Source: Helicobacter sp. 12S02232-10
GTDB lineage: Bacteria; Campylobacterota; Campylobacteria; Campylobacterales; Helicobacteraceae
Reading direction: 5' to 3'
DNA: 64,000 nucleotides
Assembly: GCF_002272895.1 (NCBI RefSeq)
Contig: NZ_MLAQ01000001.1
Location: 211,800 to 275,799, forward strand
Shown: positions 56,613-64,000 of the stretch, piece after piece
Position numbering within the stretch: position 1 is the stretch's first letter
How the letters are laid out: every line of letters begins with the position of its first letter
Program-made: the position numbers and the translations under genes
Notes under the pieces: generated by a model
Seen by the model: only the letters and a program-made list of their open reading frames with translations
Database searches by the model: none
What the model was told of the DNA's origin: nothing

Positions 56613-58763
56613 TTATTGCTTCAAATTCAAAAGGGTATTTAAAATCTGATCAGAAGTTGTCACCGCTTTAGAATTTGCCTGAAAACCCCTTTGAACAACA
56701 ATAAGTTGGGTAAGACTTCGACTCAAATCCACGTTACTCATTTCCAATTTTGAACCCGATACCCCCCCTCTTCTGCCCGTATTGGCTGCACCTATCATTG
56801 CTTGCCCCGAGTTTCCGGTTTGAGAAAAAACATTCCCACCCTCAGACTGCAAGCCTGTATTATTAGAAAAGTTTGCAAGTGCTACTTGAGCAAGTGCTAA
56901 AGTTCTCCCATTACTGAATGCACCAAGCAAGGATCCATTAGAATCGAATCTCACATCCATTAAATCCCCAGCTTGATATCCATCTTGATCAATTGCATAA
57001 GTTTCTGAAATTTTATCAACACTTGTCAATCCTCCAAAACTTCCTCTTGCGCCAAAACTCAAATCAATTCTTTGCGGGGAATTTGAACCATTCTTGGGAT
57101 CAAACTGAAGAACGGGCGGATTCATTCCAGCCAAGCTTCCATCACTATTGAATCGAAGTTTCCCACCCTCAAAAATATTGGGTCTTGTTGCAGAAGCTCC
57201 ATAAAGTTCAGATGGTTCAGGCACAATTGCTCTGAAATTCCATTCTGCACCCCCACTCTTATAAAATTCCAATCTTAATGTATGCTTAGTACCCAAACTA
57301 TCGATAATATCGATACTTGTCGTATGGATAGCATGGGTAATTTTAGAAGTACTTGTAGAAACGCCACCCTCGATTAAAGAAGCTGTATTTAAAGCTTTCA
57401 TCGTGTCTTTAAACAAAACATTATTGGTAACATTTTCAGAAGCATAACCGCTGACAAAAATATTCAAATTTTGTTTGACATCATCTCCATTATCTTTATT
57501 GAGAATTTCAAACATCCCGTATTTATTTACAGTTACAGAAACAGAAGCAGAAGTATCACTATAGTTCATAGTAGGATCTTTAATCATATTGGCATCATAC
57601 TGCATCAAAGCACGAAGATCTTCTGTGGTTCTAAACTGACCTGTTGCTGAGTCTGGACTAACAGATTTTGTATATCGATATCTAAAGGAGGTAATATCAG
57701 CATCTCCTTCGACAAAATTAGAAAATGCACCAGTTCCTGAAGAGGTTACTCGAATATTTTTTACTTTTTCATCACCATCAAGTTCATTTTTATTTTCCAA
57801 TCTTAACAAGCCGCCATCAACATATGCTTCAATACCAGTCTTATCTTTTACTGCATTGATAGCATTTTGAGCTGCGATCAAACTTGAAACACCACTCACA
57901 CCTGAATCATTTGTGAAAGAAATTTGAGTGCCATTCAAGCCTATAGTATTGGTTTGGTTTGAAGCAAAAACTTCATTTTTCATTTCAGATGTTTTATAAC
58001 TTACCCAAATCCCTTGATTTTCATTCAATGAAAATGCATCTCCGTCTTGATTAAAAAGCGCACCTATATCTTCTGCCATTTGAGTAAGATTTGACTTTGA
58101 GTCATAAATAGGATTCACGCCATCAGAAGCAGTTCTAACAGAAGAATCAAGAGCAAAAATACTTCCTGTTTGTTCAACGTGTCTGCCTGCATTTAAATTT
58201 GCTCTCATAGAAATTTTTGAACTAGCTCTAGCTGGCATTACCATACCTGGATCAATCCGTATATTTTCAAGCGGACCAGTGTTATCGACTTTGAAAAAAT
58301 CAGTATCGCTCATTTTGGAAGCATTCTCAATATCACTTCTTACCCATCCTTGAACGACATAGCCCCCTGTGGTGACTAAATTCCCATCAGCATCAAATAA
58401 AAATTCTCCATCCCTTGTAAAATTCCTTGTAATTCCTCTATCAGGACTGATTACAAAAAATCCTTCACCTTCAATTGCCAAATCGGTTTTTACATCAGTA
58501 TTCTGAGTATTTCCTTGAGAAAAAACTTTTGTCGTTGCATCAACTGCAACGCCAAGCCCTATCGAAAAATCATTCTGACCTCCCAATCCATTTTTATAAG
58601 GAGAGGTTGCAATCAATTTAATCTGTGAAAGCATATCTACAAATGATGCCCTAGAATATTTAAAACCAACAGTGTTCACATTTGCAATATTGTTACTTTC
58701 TATATCAAGTGCTATTTGATGAGCCTGCATACCGCTCACACCAGACCACATAGACCTAAGCAT
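56613..58763 (-). CDS. flgE: Flagellar hook protein FlgE
   Basis: A 716-residue hook subunit, typical of the long Helicobacter type. The N-terminus MLRSMWSGVSGMQAHQIALD followed by IESNNIANVNTVGFKYSR is the rod/hook motif. The C-terminus SNVDLSRSLTQLIVVQRGFQANSKAVTTSDQI is conserved. The centre is variable. A G7 run is present within the coding sequence near 56762 (Arg-Gly-Gly-Val), too short to be called phase variable. Preceded by a sigma-54 promoter. Convergent with argJ. Confidence 0.96.
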   Translation of the reverse strand: MLRSMWSGVSGMQAHQIALDIESNNIANVNTVGFKYSRASFVDMLSQIKLIATSPYKNGLGGQNDFSIGLGVAVDATTKVFSQGNTQNTDVKTDLAIEGEGFFVISPDRGITRNFTRDGEFLFDADGNLVTTGGYVVQGWVRSDIENASKMSDTDFFKVDNTGPLENIRIDPGMVMPARASSKISMRANLNAGRHVEQTGSIFALDSSVRTASDGVNPIYDSKSNLTQMAEDIGALFNQDGDAFSLNENQGIWVSYKTSEMKNEVFASNQTNTIGLNGTQISFTNDSGVSGVSSLIAAQNAINAVKDKTGIEAYVDGGLLRLENKNELDGDEKVKNIRVTSSGTGAFSNFVEGDADITSFRYRYTKSVSPDSATGQFRTTEDLRALMQYDANMIKDPTMNYSDTSASVSVTVNKYGMFEILNKDNGDDVKQNLNIFVSGYASENVTNNVLFKDTMKALNTASLIEGGVSTSTSKITHAIHTTSIDIIDSLGTKHTLRLEFYKSGGAEWNFRAIVPEPSELYGASATRPNIFEGGKLRFNSDGSLAGMNPPVLQFDPKNGSNSPQRIDLSFGARGSFGGLTSVDKISETYAIDQDGYQAGDLMDVRFDSNGSLLGAFSNGRTLALAQVALANFSNNTGLQSEGGNVFSQTGNSGQAMIGAANTGRRGGVSGSKLEMSNVDLSRSLTQLIVVQRGFQANSKAVTTSDQILNTLLNLKQ

Positions 58764-58797
58764 ATATAAATCCTTTGCAATTTTTTATAAAATATAA

Positions 58798-58812
58798 GCA
58801 ATTACTGTGCCA
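58798..58812 (-). promoter_or_regulatory. Sigma-54 promoter of flgE
   Basis: Read on the minus strand: TGGCAC-AGTAA-TTGC, a perfect match to the RpoN consensus, 34 bases before the flgE ATG. Confidence 0.92.
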
Positions 58813-58864
58813 AATTTGAAGATAAGAATTATTAGCTGATAAAACCAAATATTATAAGGAAAGA

Positions 58865-58879
58865 TGCCCATCAAGGGCA
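58865..58879 (-). terminator. Small hairpin downstream of glnA
   Basis: TGCCC-TTGAT-GGGCA on the minus strand, followed by ATCTTT. A weak intrinsic terminator between glnA and flgE. Confidence 0.4.
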
Positions 58880-58883
58880 AAAA

Positions 58884-60329
58884 CTAGCAGGAATAAGTAG
58901 AAATAAATTCGAAAGGATGAGGTCTGCCTTCCCAAGGCCAAATTTCTGTTTCAAATTTGAAACTCTTATAAATCTGAATAAAATCTTCAGTAAAAACATT
59001 TCCTTCTTTTAAATATTTTCTATCTGAAAGCATTTCTTCTATTGCTGTTCTAAGTGTATGGGGCATTTGCTTGATGCCTTTCTCTCTAATTTCATCTAAA
59101 GTAAGCTCAAACAAATCTATATCCATTGGTTCTCCAGGATCAATTTTATTAACAATCCCATCAAGACCTGCCATCAAAATAGATGAAAAGGCCAAATACG
59201 GATTAGCAGAACTATCAGGAAAACGAAATTCTAATCTAGCGCTTTTTCCAGAAACACCATAAGGAATTCGCACGCTTGCACTTCTATTTTGCGCCGAATA
59301 AGTTAAAATTGAAGGAGCTTCAAATCCTGGTATGAGTCTTTTATATGAGTTTGTGGAAGCATTTGTAAAAGCTGCAACACTCCTTGCATGCTTAAGAACC
59401 CCGCCTAAAAAATGGAGAGCATCACTGCTCAATCCTTGATATTTTTCACCAGCAAATAGATTTTTTCCCTCTTTCCAAATGCTCACATGGGTATGCATAC
59501 CACTTCCATTATCTCCAAATAAAGGTTTTGGCATAAAAGTCGCTGTTTTTCCGTTCAGATGGGCGACCATTTTAACGACGTATTTAAGCTTTTGAACATT
59601 ATCAGCCGCCTCTACTAAATCCCCAAACTTAACACCAATCTCTCCTTGCCCTTGTGCAACTTCGTGATGTACAACAAATGTTTCGATTCCGACTTGATTT
59701 AAGACCTTAACAATTTCTGCACGCAAATCCATCATAGAATCTACGGGCGGAACAGGAAAATATCCTCCCTTAGTTCCGGGACGATGCCCAACATTTGTGC
59801 CACCCTCAAAAATCTTATCTCTATTCCATTCTCCTTCTTCGCTATCAATCTCATAATATTGGCAATTTACAGCGTCTTTAATTTTAATTGAATCAAAAAT
59901 AAAAAACTCATTTTCTGGACCGATATAGACCTCATCCCCTAACCCACTCTGCTTGAGATGAGAAATGGCTTTTTTAGCTAAACTTCGAGGGCACCTTTCA
60001 TAAGGCTGATCCTTATAAATATCCCAAACATCACAAAAAACAACAACAGTAGTATCTGCTGTAAAAGGATCGATAAAATACCTTACAAGATCTGGAAATA
60101 AAATCATATCAGAATGCTGTATAGGTTGCCACGCTTTCACTGAACTAGCATCAAAAGGAATTCCATTTTGAAAAATCTCTTCTGTAATAGCTCCAAACGA
60201 ATAGGCCATATGATGCCATATTCCCTTAATATCAGTAAATCTAAAATCTACAAATTCAACTTCATTTTCTTTGCAGAAAGTGAAAAATTCCTTGATATTA
60301 TCTAATTTATGGCACTTAGGAACTCCCAT
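58884..60329 (-). CDS. glnA: Glutamine synthetase type I
   Basis: ATP-dependent amination of glutamate; the main ammonia-assimilating enzyme. The 481-residue protein has [20 protein letters not shown] near the N-terminus, GSGMHTHVS (ATP/glutamate site), NRSASVRIP, and [13 protein letters not shown]. The adenylylation loop reads DIDLFELT, with Phe at about 407 where enterobacterial enzymes have Tyr, so this enzyme cannot be switched by adenylylation. A likely minus-strand -10 (TAGAAT) is at 60364-60369. Confidence 0.97.
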   Translation of the reverse strand: MGVPKCHKLDNIKEFFTFCKENEVEFVDFRFTDIKGIWHHMAYSFGAITEEIFQNGIPFDASSVKAWQPIQHSDMILFPDLVRYFIDPFTADTTVVVFCDVWDIYKDQPYERCPRSLAKKAISHLKQSGLGDEVYIGPENEFFIFDSIKIKDAVNCQYYEIDSEEGEWNRDKIFEGGTNVGHRPGTKGGYFPVPPVDSMMDLRAEIVKVLNQVGIETFVVHHEVAQGQGEIGVKFGDLVEAADNVQKLKYVVKMVAHLNGKTATFMPKPLFGDNGSGMHTHVSIWKEGKNLFAGEKYQGLSSDALHFLGGVLKHARSVAAFTNASTNSYKRLIPGFEAPSILTYSAQNRSASVRIPYGVSGKSARLEFRFPDSSANPYLAFSSILMAGLDGIVNKIDPGEPMDIDLFELTLDEIREKGIKQMPHTLRTAIEEMLSDRKYLKEGNVFTEDFIQIYKSFKFETEIWPWEGRPHPFEFISTYSC

Positions 60330-60363
60330 AATATTATCCTTTCAAAAATAAACTTATTGCTAA

Positions 60364-60369
60364 ATTCTA
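60364..60369 (-). promoter_or_regulatory. Candidate -10 box of glnA
   Basis: TAGAAT on the minus strand, about 35 bases before the ATG, in GGTAGAATTTAG. No -35 is evident. Confidence 0.4.
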
Positions 60370-60448
60370 CCATTCTATTCTAAAATCAAAACTAATAAAA
60401 TATCAAATCCCTAATTGAAATTTATTGATTTAAAAACTTAAATCTCAT

Positions 60449-61330
60449 TCAATGCCATCGATACGCAGGATAATCACTCTTCCCTCGAATGACTCTGCCA
60501 ATACACTCAATATGGAGACGATGTTTTTTAGCCATTCTAAGGGTACGCAAAAAGTCTTTTGGAGCTATGCAAAAAAGTATTTCATATTCTTCACCGCTTT
60601 TATAAACTTCCTTTCGATGATTGAGTTTAAATGCAAGTTGGTTGGATTTGGAAAGTCGGTTGCATTCAGCATAAATCCCATCAGAAATATCCATACCCAA
60701 ATGAGCAAATCTAGCTATTTCTGCAATAAAATCGGTATGTAAAACAGGGTGATAAAACCGTGATTTTTTATTACCCTTTCCGCCTCTTAAAAGTCGCTTC
60801 AATTCACAATAACTCCCTCCGATTTTTCCTGTATGCAAAATCAAATCCCCAATCACTGCACCTTTTCTAAATAAAATCTTCTTTTTACCCTCTCCAATCA
60901 TACTCACTGAAATACCAAGTGCATTGCCACCAATCGTATCTCCCCCAACAATCTTTATATTGAACTTTTTGCAAACTTCTCTAATCCCCTCAAGAAGTCC
61001 CTTAATAAAGTCTTTTGAAATATCTTTCGGGAGAGATACTCCCAAAAGGGCATATTTAGGAATTGCATTCATCGCTAAAATATCTGAAACATTTACTAAA
61101 AAAGCTTTACGCCCAATCTCCTTAGGAGAAAACCAATCTTTTTTAAAATGTGTCCCTTCCCAAAACATATCCATAGCATATACAGGCGTAGTAATATCAT
61201 TTGGCAAACACGACCCTTTTGCCTTATTTAAAAGCGAAACATTGCGGGAAAATATTACAGCATCATCGCCCAATCCCTTAACGATGTCACTCTCAAGTAA
61301 CTTCTGAATAAAATACGCTTCAAGATCCAT
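60449..61330 (-). CDS. thiL: Thiamine-monophosphate kinase
   Basis: Phosphorylates thiamine monophosphate to the diphosphate cofactor. The 293-residue protein has the PurM-like fold with GLGDDAVIF near the N-terminus, YAMDMFWEGTHFKKDW, VNVSDILAMNAIPKYALLG, and GGDTIGGNALGISV. I use the ATG at 61330; a GTG one codon upstream is possible. The coding start overlaps the end of nadC. It closes the psd-nadA-nadC-thiL operon. A little shorter than the common 310-325 residues. Confidence 0.9.
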   Translation of the reverse strand: MDLEAYFIQKLLESDIVKGLGDDAVIFSRNVSLLNKAKGSCLPNDITTPVYAMDMFWEGTHFKKDWFSPKEIGRKAFLVNVSDILAMNAIPKYALLGVSLPKDISKDFIKGLLEGIREVCKKFNIKIVGGDTIGGNALGISVSMIGEGKKKILFRKGAVIGDLILHTGKIGGSYCELKRLLRGGKGNKKSRFYHPVLHTDFIAEIARFAHLGMDISDGIYAECNRLSKSNQLAFKLNHRKEVYKSGEEYEILFCIAPKDFLRTLRMAKKHRLHIECIGRVIRGKSDYPAYRWH

Positions 61331-62157
61331 CACAGCATTTTCATACTCAAATCAACCCAAACAGCCTGATGAATCAAAGAGCCGATACTGATGGCATCTA
61401 CCCCGCTTTCTGCATATGCAAGCGCTTTTTCTTTTGTGATTCTCCCGCTTCCCTCAAGTAAAATGCTTGGATAATTTGCATTTCTAAATGCTACGACTTC
61501 TTTAATCTGAGAAATATCCATATTATCACACATCACAATATCAGCACCTGATTGCATTGCAATTTGAGCAAATTTGACATCTTCACATTCAATTTCTATT
61601 TTTGCCGTCCAAGGAATATTTTTTCTAGCTATCTCTACAAAAGATTTCAAATCTGTTATATGCTTCAAATGTGTATCTTTAAGCATTAAAGTATCATCAA
61701 GCCCCATACGATGATTTTTAGCCCCACCATTGCGAACAGAATATTTTTCAAATTCTCTTAAAAGCGGACGAGTTTTACGCGTATCCAAAACTGCAATATT
61801 GATACCCTCAAGCGCTTTGACATAAGCAGCTGTATTGGTAGCAATGCCACAGGAATGCTGTAAGATATTCAAAATAACTCTTTCAAGCTTGAGTAAAAGC
61901 GTATAAGACCCCTCAAGTTCAAGCAAAATTTGTCCATTTTTAAAATGCTCAGTATCTGAAATTTTCCATTCAGATTTCACTCCAGTCAATCTCAAAAGTT
62001 CTCTGATATAAATTTCTCCAGAAAAAATACCTGTATCTTTAGAAATGATGACAGCTTTAGCTAAAAAATCCTTTTTTATGAGACGTTCAAACAAATCCCC
62101 GCGACCCAAATCCTCATTCAAAGCATTTTGAACAAAATATTCTATATTTTTAAACAT
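61330..62157 (-). CDS. nadC: Quinolinate phosphoribosyltransferase
   Basis: Converts quinolinate and PRPP to nicotinate mononucleotide. A 275-residue protein from the ATG at 62157 (the upstream TTG is unnecessary). Substrate residues lie in LDTRKTRPLLREFEKYSVRN then GGAKNHRMGLDD, and IEIECEDVKFA with LLEGSGRITKEKA completes the barrel. It overlaps nadA upstream and thiL downstream, so the three are translationally coupled. Confidence 0.96.
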   Translation of the reverse strand: MFKNIEYFVQNALNEDLGRGDLFERLIKKDFLAKAVIISKDTGIFSGEIYIRELLRLTGVKSEWKISDTEHFKNGQILLELEGSYTLLLKLERVILNILQHSCGIATNTAAYVKALEGINIAVLDTRKTRPLLREFEKYSVRNGGAKNHRMGLDDTLMLKDTHLKHITDLKSFVEIARKNIPWTAKIEIECEDVKFAQIAMQSGADIVMCDNMDISQIKEVVAFRNANYPSILLEGSGRITKEKALAYAESGVDAISIGSLIHQAVWVDLSMKML

Positions 62158-63167
62158 CAAGAAAGCTCCAACATTCTATCTAAAGCTTTTTTGGCAAATG
62201 TTGCAGTTTCCAAATTCACATCGATCTGATTATAAGGGCGATGATTTTTATAAGCTTTCAAAACCTCAAAAATATCTTTTAAGGTTGTCTCATTCATTGT
62301 CGGGCATTCAGGAATCGTAGCAGAAAGCACAAAAGTATTTCTCTTCCCTTCATAGGGAGGGCGCAGGCGATTAACCAAATTAAACTCTGTGCCAACTGCT
62401 ACTTTTTGATGAATAGGAAGAGAACGGACATATTCAATAATCTGACTTGTAGAACCCGTAAAATCAGCTAATTCAACAACATCTGGGCGGCATTCTGGAT
62501 GCACTGCAATTAAAATATCAGGATATTTTTGCCTGAAAAATTCCACATCAGAGGGCATAAAAAGCTGATGAACCGAACAAAAACCATTATAACAAACTAC
62601 ATCCGCCTCCAACACCTTCTCTTTAGGATCAATTCCTAAAATTGCTGATTTAAGCCCCTCTGAACGAGCTAAATTCTCTCCCAAACATTTATCGGGCAAA
62701 AAGAATATTTTCTTTCCTTTGGATTTAGCAAATTCAAAAATCTTTTTAGCGTTACTGCTTGTACATACCAAACCTCCCATTTTTCCAACCTTAGCCTTAA
62801 CATCAGCATTAGAGTTGATATAAGTGATGGGTAAAATCTGATCTTTTAAAATACCATATTTTTCTAAAAGAGCAATACTATTATCATAATAAGCGCTACT
62901 AACCATTCTAGCCATTGAACAACAAGCGATTTTTGGCATAATCACATTTTTATGAGGTGCTAAAATTTTTACACTTTGCCCCATAAATCCTACCCCGCAA
63001 AACACAATCAGGTTTTTATCACTTTGGCTGGATTTTTTTGCAAGCTCTAAACTATCCCCGCTCAAATCTGCAATCTCTATAATTTCATCTTTTTGATAAA
63101 AATGAGCCACTAATTGAGCGTCCAAATCATTTAGAAGCTGTTTGATTTCTTTTTGAATCTCCCGCAT
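62157..63167 (-). CDS. nadA: Quinolinate synthase A
   Basis: A [4Fe-4S] enzyme that condenses iminoaspartate with DHAP to quinolinate. The 336-residue protein has cluster cysteines Cys135 (VCTSSNA), Cys197 (GFCSVHQ) and Cys288 (ECPTMNE), and the triplicated-domain strings [14 protein letters not shown] and [12 protein letters not shown]. No nadB is adjacent. It is 19 bases after psd. Second gene of the operon. Confidence 0.96.
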   Translation of the reverse strand: MREIQKEIKQLLNDLDAQLVAHFYQKDEIIEIADLSGDSLELAKKSSQSDKNLIVFCGVGFMGQSVKILAPHKNVIMPKIACCSMARMVSSAYYDNSIALLEKYGILKDQILPITYINSNADVKAKVGKMGGLVCTSSNAKKIFEFAKSKGKKIFFLPDKCLGENLARSEGLKSAILGIDPKEKVLEADVVCYNGFCSVHQLFMPSDVEFFRQKYPDILIAVHPECRPDVVELADFTGSTSQIIEYVRSLPIHQKVAVGTEFNLVNRLRPPYEGKRNTFVLSATIPECPTMNETTLKDIFEVLKAYKNHRPYNQIDVNLETATFAKKALDRMLELS

Positions 63168-63186
63168 AGTCGCAACCTTTTTAAAT

Positions 63187-63990
63187 TTACCTATCCTTTA
63201 AAATGAAAGCCCCTATTGTATCACCAAATTTCACTTTTAAATCACTTGAACAAAATGATTTTAAATTTTTCGCAAATACTACTACCGTTGAACCCATTTT
63301 AAACATACCTAATTCTTCACCCTTACGAATACAAATTGGTGAATCATAACAATAGCGCGCATTTTTTGGAATAATATTAGTCTGAACACGAGGTTCAAAA
63401 TGCAAAACCATTTGCCCTACATTCAAAGCTCCTACAGCCACAAAATACAGTGTTTCTCCAAAAATGTCCTTAGCAACCACCACCACACGCTCATTTTTTA
63501 CAAATAAATCAGTATTTTTACGCAAAGAAGGCTTATTTACAGGTAAAAGCTTGCCCCCAAAATAACGTGTTTCTATTATTTCCAAATCACAAGGAGCGTG
63601 ATAATGATGATAGTCTCTAGGCGAAAGATAAAAATTAATATAATAATACCCTGCTTCTAGCTCACTATCTATACCAAGTAATTCATTCACACCATATTGC
63701 ATCCCTTTTATCTGTAATGCCCTACCTCTATCAACTTCTCCACACTCAGTAATTAAAGAATCGCAAGGGGAAATAAGAATATCTTGTGAATATTCAAATT
63801 TTCTTTGGACTTTCAAAGATCTGGTAAAAAGAGCATTCAAACTCTCATAACTCTCAAGAGAGTCAAAATCTTTCAGATCAATATCAAAGATTTTGACATA
63901 AAGCGCATTGATGTATCTTTGAAAAAATCTAGGAAACCTATGATTGGCAAATCTTCCAAAAATTCTCGAAATCTGATTGCTAAAGCCCAT
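63187..63990 (-). CDS. psd: Phosphatidylserine decarboxylase proenzyme
   Basis: Makes phosphatidylethanolamine at the inner membrane. The 267-residue proenzyme cleaves itself at Gly-Ser in the FKMGST motif (Ser at about 234) to form the pyruvoyl group. [13 protein letters not shown] is the conserved central block and [11 protein letters not shown] follows. The ATG is preceded by AAGGAA. First gene of the psd-nadA-nadC-thiL operon, the order also seen in H. pylori for psd-nadA-nadC. The last 10 bases of the window are its upstream edge. Confidence 0.95.
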   Translation of the reverse strand: MGFSNQISRIFGRFANHRFPRFFQRYINALYVKIFDIDLKDFDSLESYESLNALFTRSLKVQRKFEYSQDILISPCDSLITECGEVDRGRALQIKGMQYGVNELLGIDSELEAGYYYINFYLSPRDYHHYHAPCDLEIIETRYFGGKLLPVNKPSLRKNTDLFVKNERVVVVAKDIFGETLYFVAVGALNVGQMVLHFEPRVQTNIIPKNARYCYDSPICIRKGEELGMFKMGSTVVVFAKNLKSFCSSDLKVKFGDTIGAFILKDR

Positions 63991-64000
63991 TTTTTTCCTT

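Noticed and set aside
56762-56768. G7 run (C7 on the plus strand) inside flgE as a phase-variation site
   Set aside because: Seven bases is short for frequent slippage, the hook is essential for motility, and the frame is intact; codons for Arg-Gly-Gly-Val explain it.
1-64000. CRISPR arrays, insertion sequences, prophage or toxin-antitoxin systems
   Set aside because: I saw no regularly spaced repeats, transposase-like or integrase-like proteins, or toxin-antitoxin pairs in the readable frames.

Overview
The window is AT-rich, densely coding DNA from the epsilon-class Campylobacterota. Almost every gene has a recognisable Helicobacter counterpart: the flaB/topA/radical-SAM/Maf neighbourhood, Hof-family outer membrane proteins, HdpA, a PgbA-type protein and a D-lactate dehydrogenase of the HP1222 type. 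It is not H. pylori. It keeps purS-purQ-purC, argJ and a 3-hydroxybutyrate dehydrogenase that H. pylori lacks as far as I know, and the gene order is a mosaic of short H. pylori-like blocks. A non-pylori Helicobacter is the best reading; I cannot name the species.

Layout. 1-5918 (minus): a lipoprotein, tlyA, ribF, a decayed gene, tkt and the 5' part of addB. 6018-6890: pyrB. 7036-14271: five tandem paralogous Hof outer membrane proteins. 14369-21750: an NDH-2-like flavoprotein, then thiolase, scoA, scoB, atoE, bdhA and a GntP-type permease. Together these look like a pathway for taking up and burning acetoacetate and 3-hydroxybutyrate. 21751-22075 is a compositionally odd non-coding island. 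22076-29693: rhodanese, D-lactate dehydrogenase, uppS, an ABC ATPase/permease pair, sppA and purU. tRNA-Ala(GGC) is at 29758-29833. 29876-34652 (minus): ctpA, purC, purS, purQ, a BatD-like protein and plsC. 34855-38910: clpB and a purine permease behind a G12 tract. 38917-45698: radical SAM, topA, flaB and a Maf/DUF115 protein. 45703-50206 (minus): ogt, glcD, a PgbA-like protein, a NUDIX hydrolase and hdpA. 50338-56586: a small membrane protein, flgM, an FlgN-like protein, flgK, a TIGR02757 protein, rpmB, a K+ channel and argJ. 56613-63990 (minus): flgE, glnA, thiL, nadC, nadA and psd.

Regulation is readable in places. Sigma-54 sites precede flaB and flgE, and a sigma-28-like site precedes flgM. 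A consensus vegetative promoter with a -35 box precedes clpB. Inverted repeats sit at the promoters of hof1, hof2 and the thiolase operon. The most interesting material is the Hof array with its palindromic upstream elements, the ketone-body cluster with its palindrome-filled promoter, and the G12 tract plus hairpin before the purine permease. I found no CRISPR array, insertion sequence, prophage or obvious defence system.
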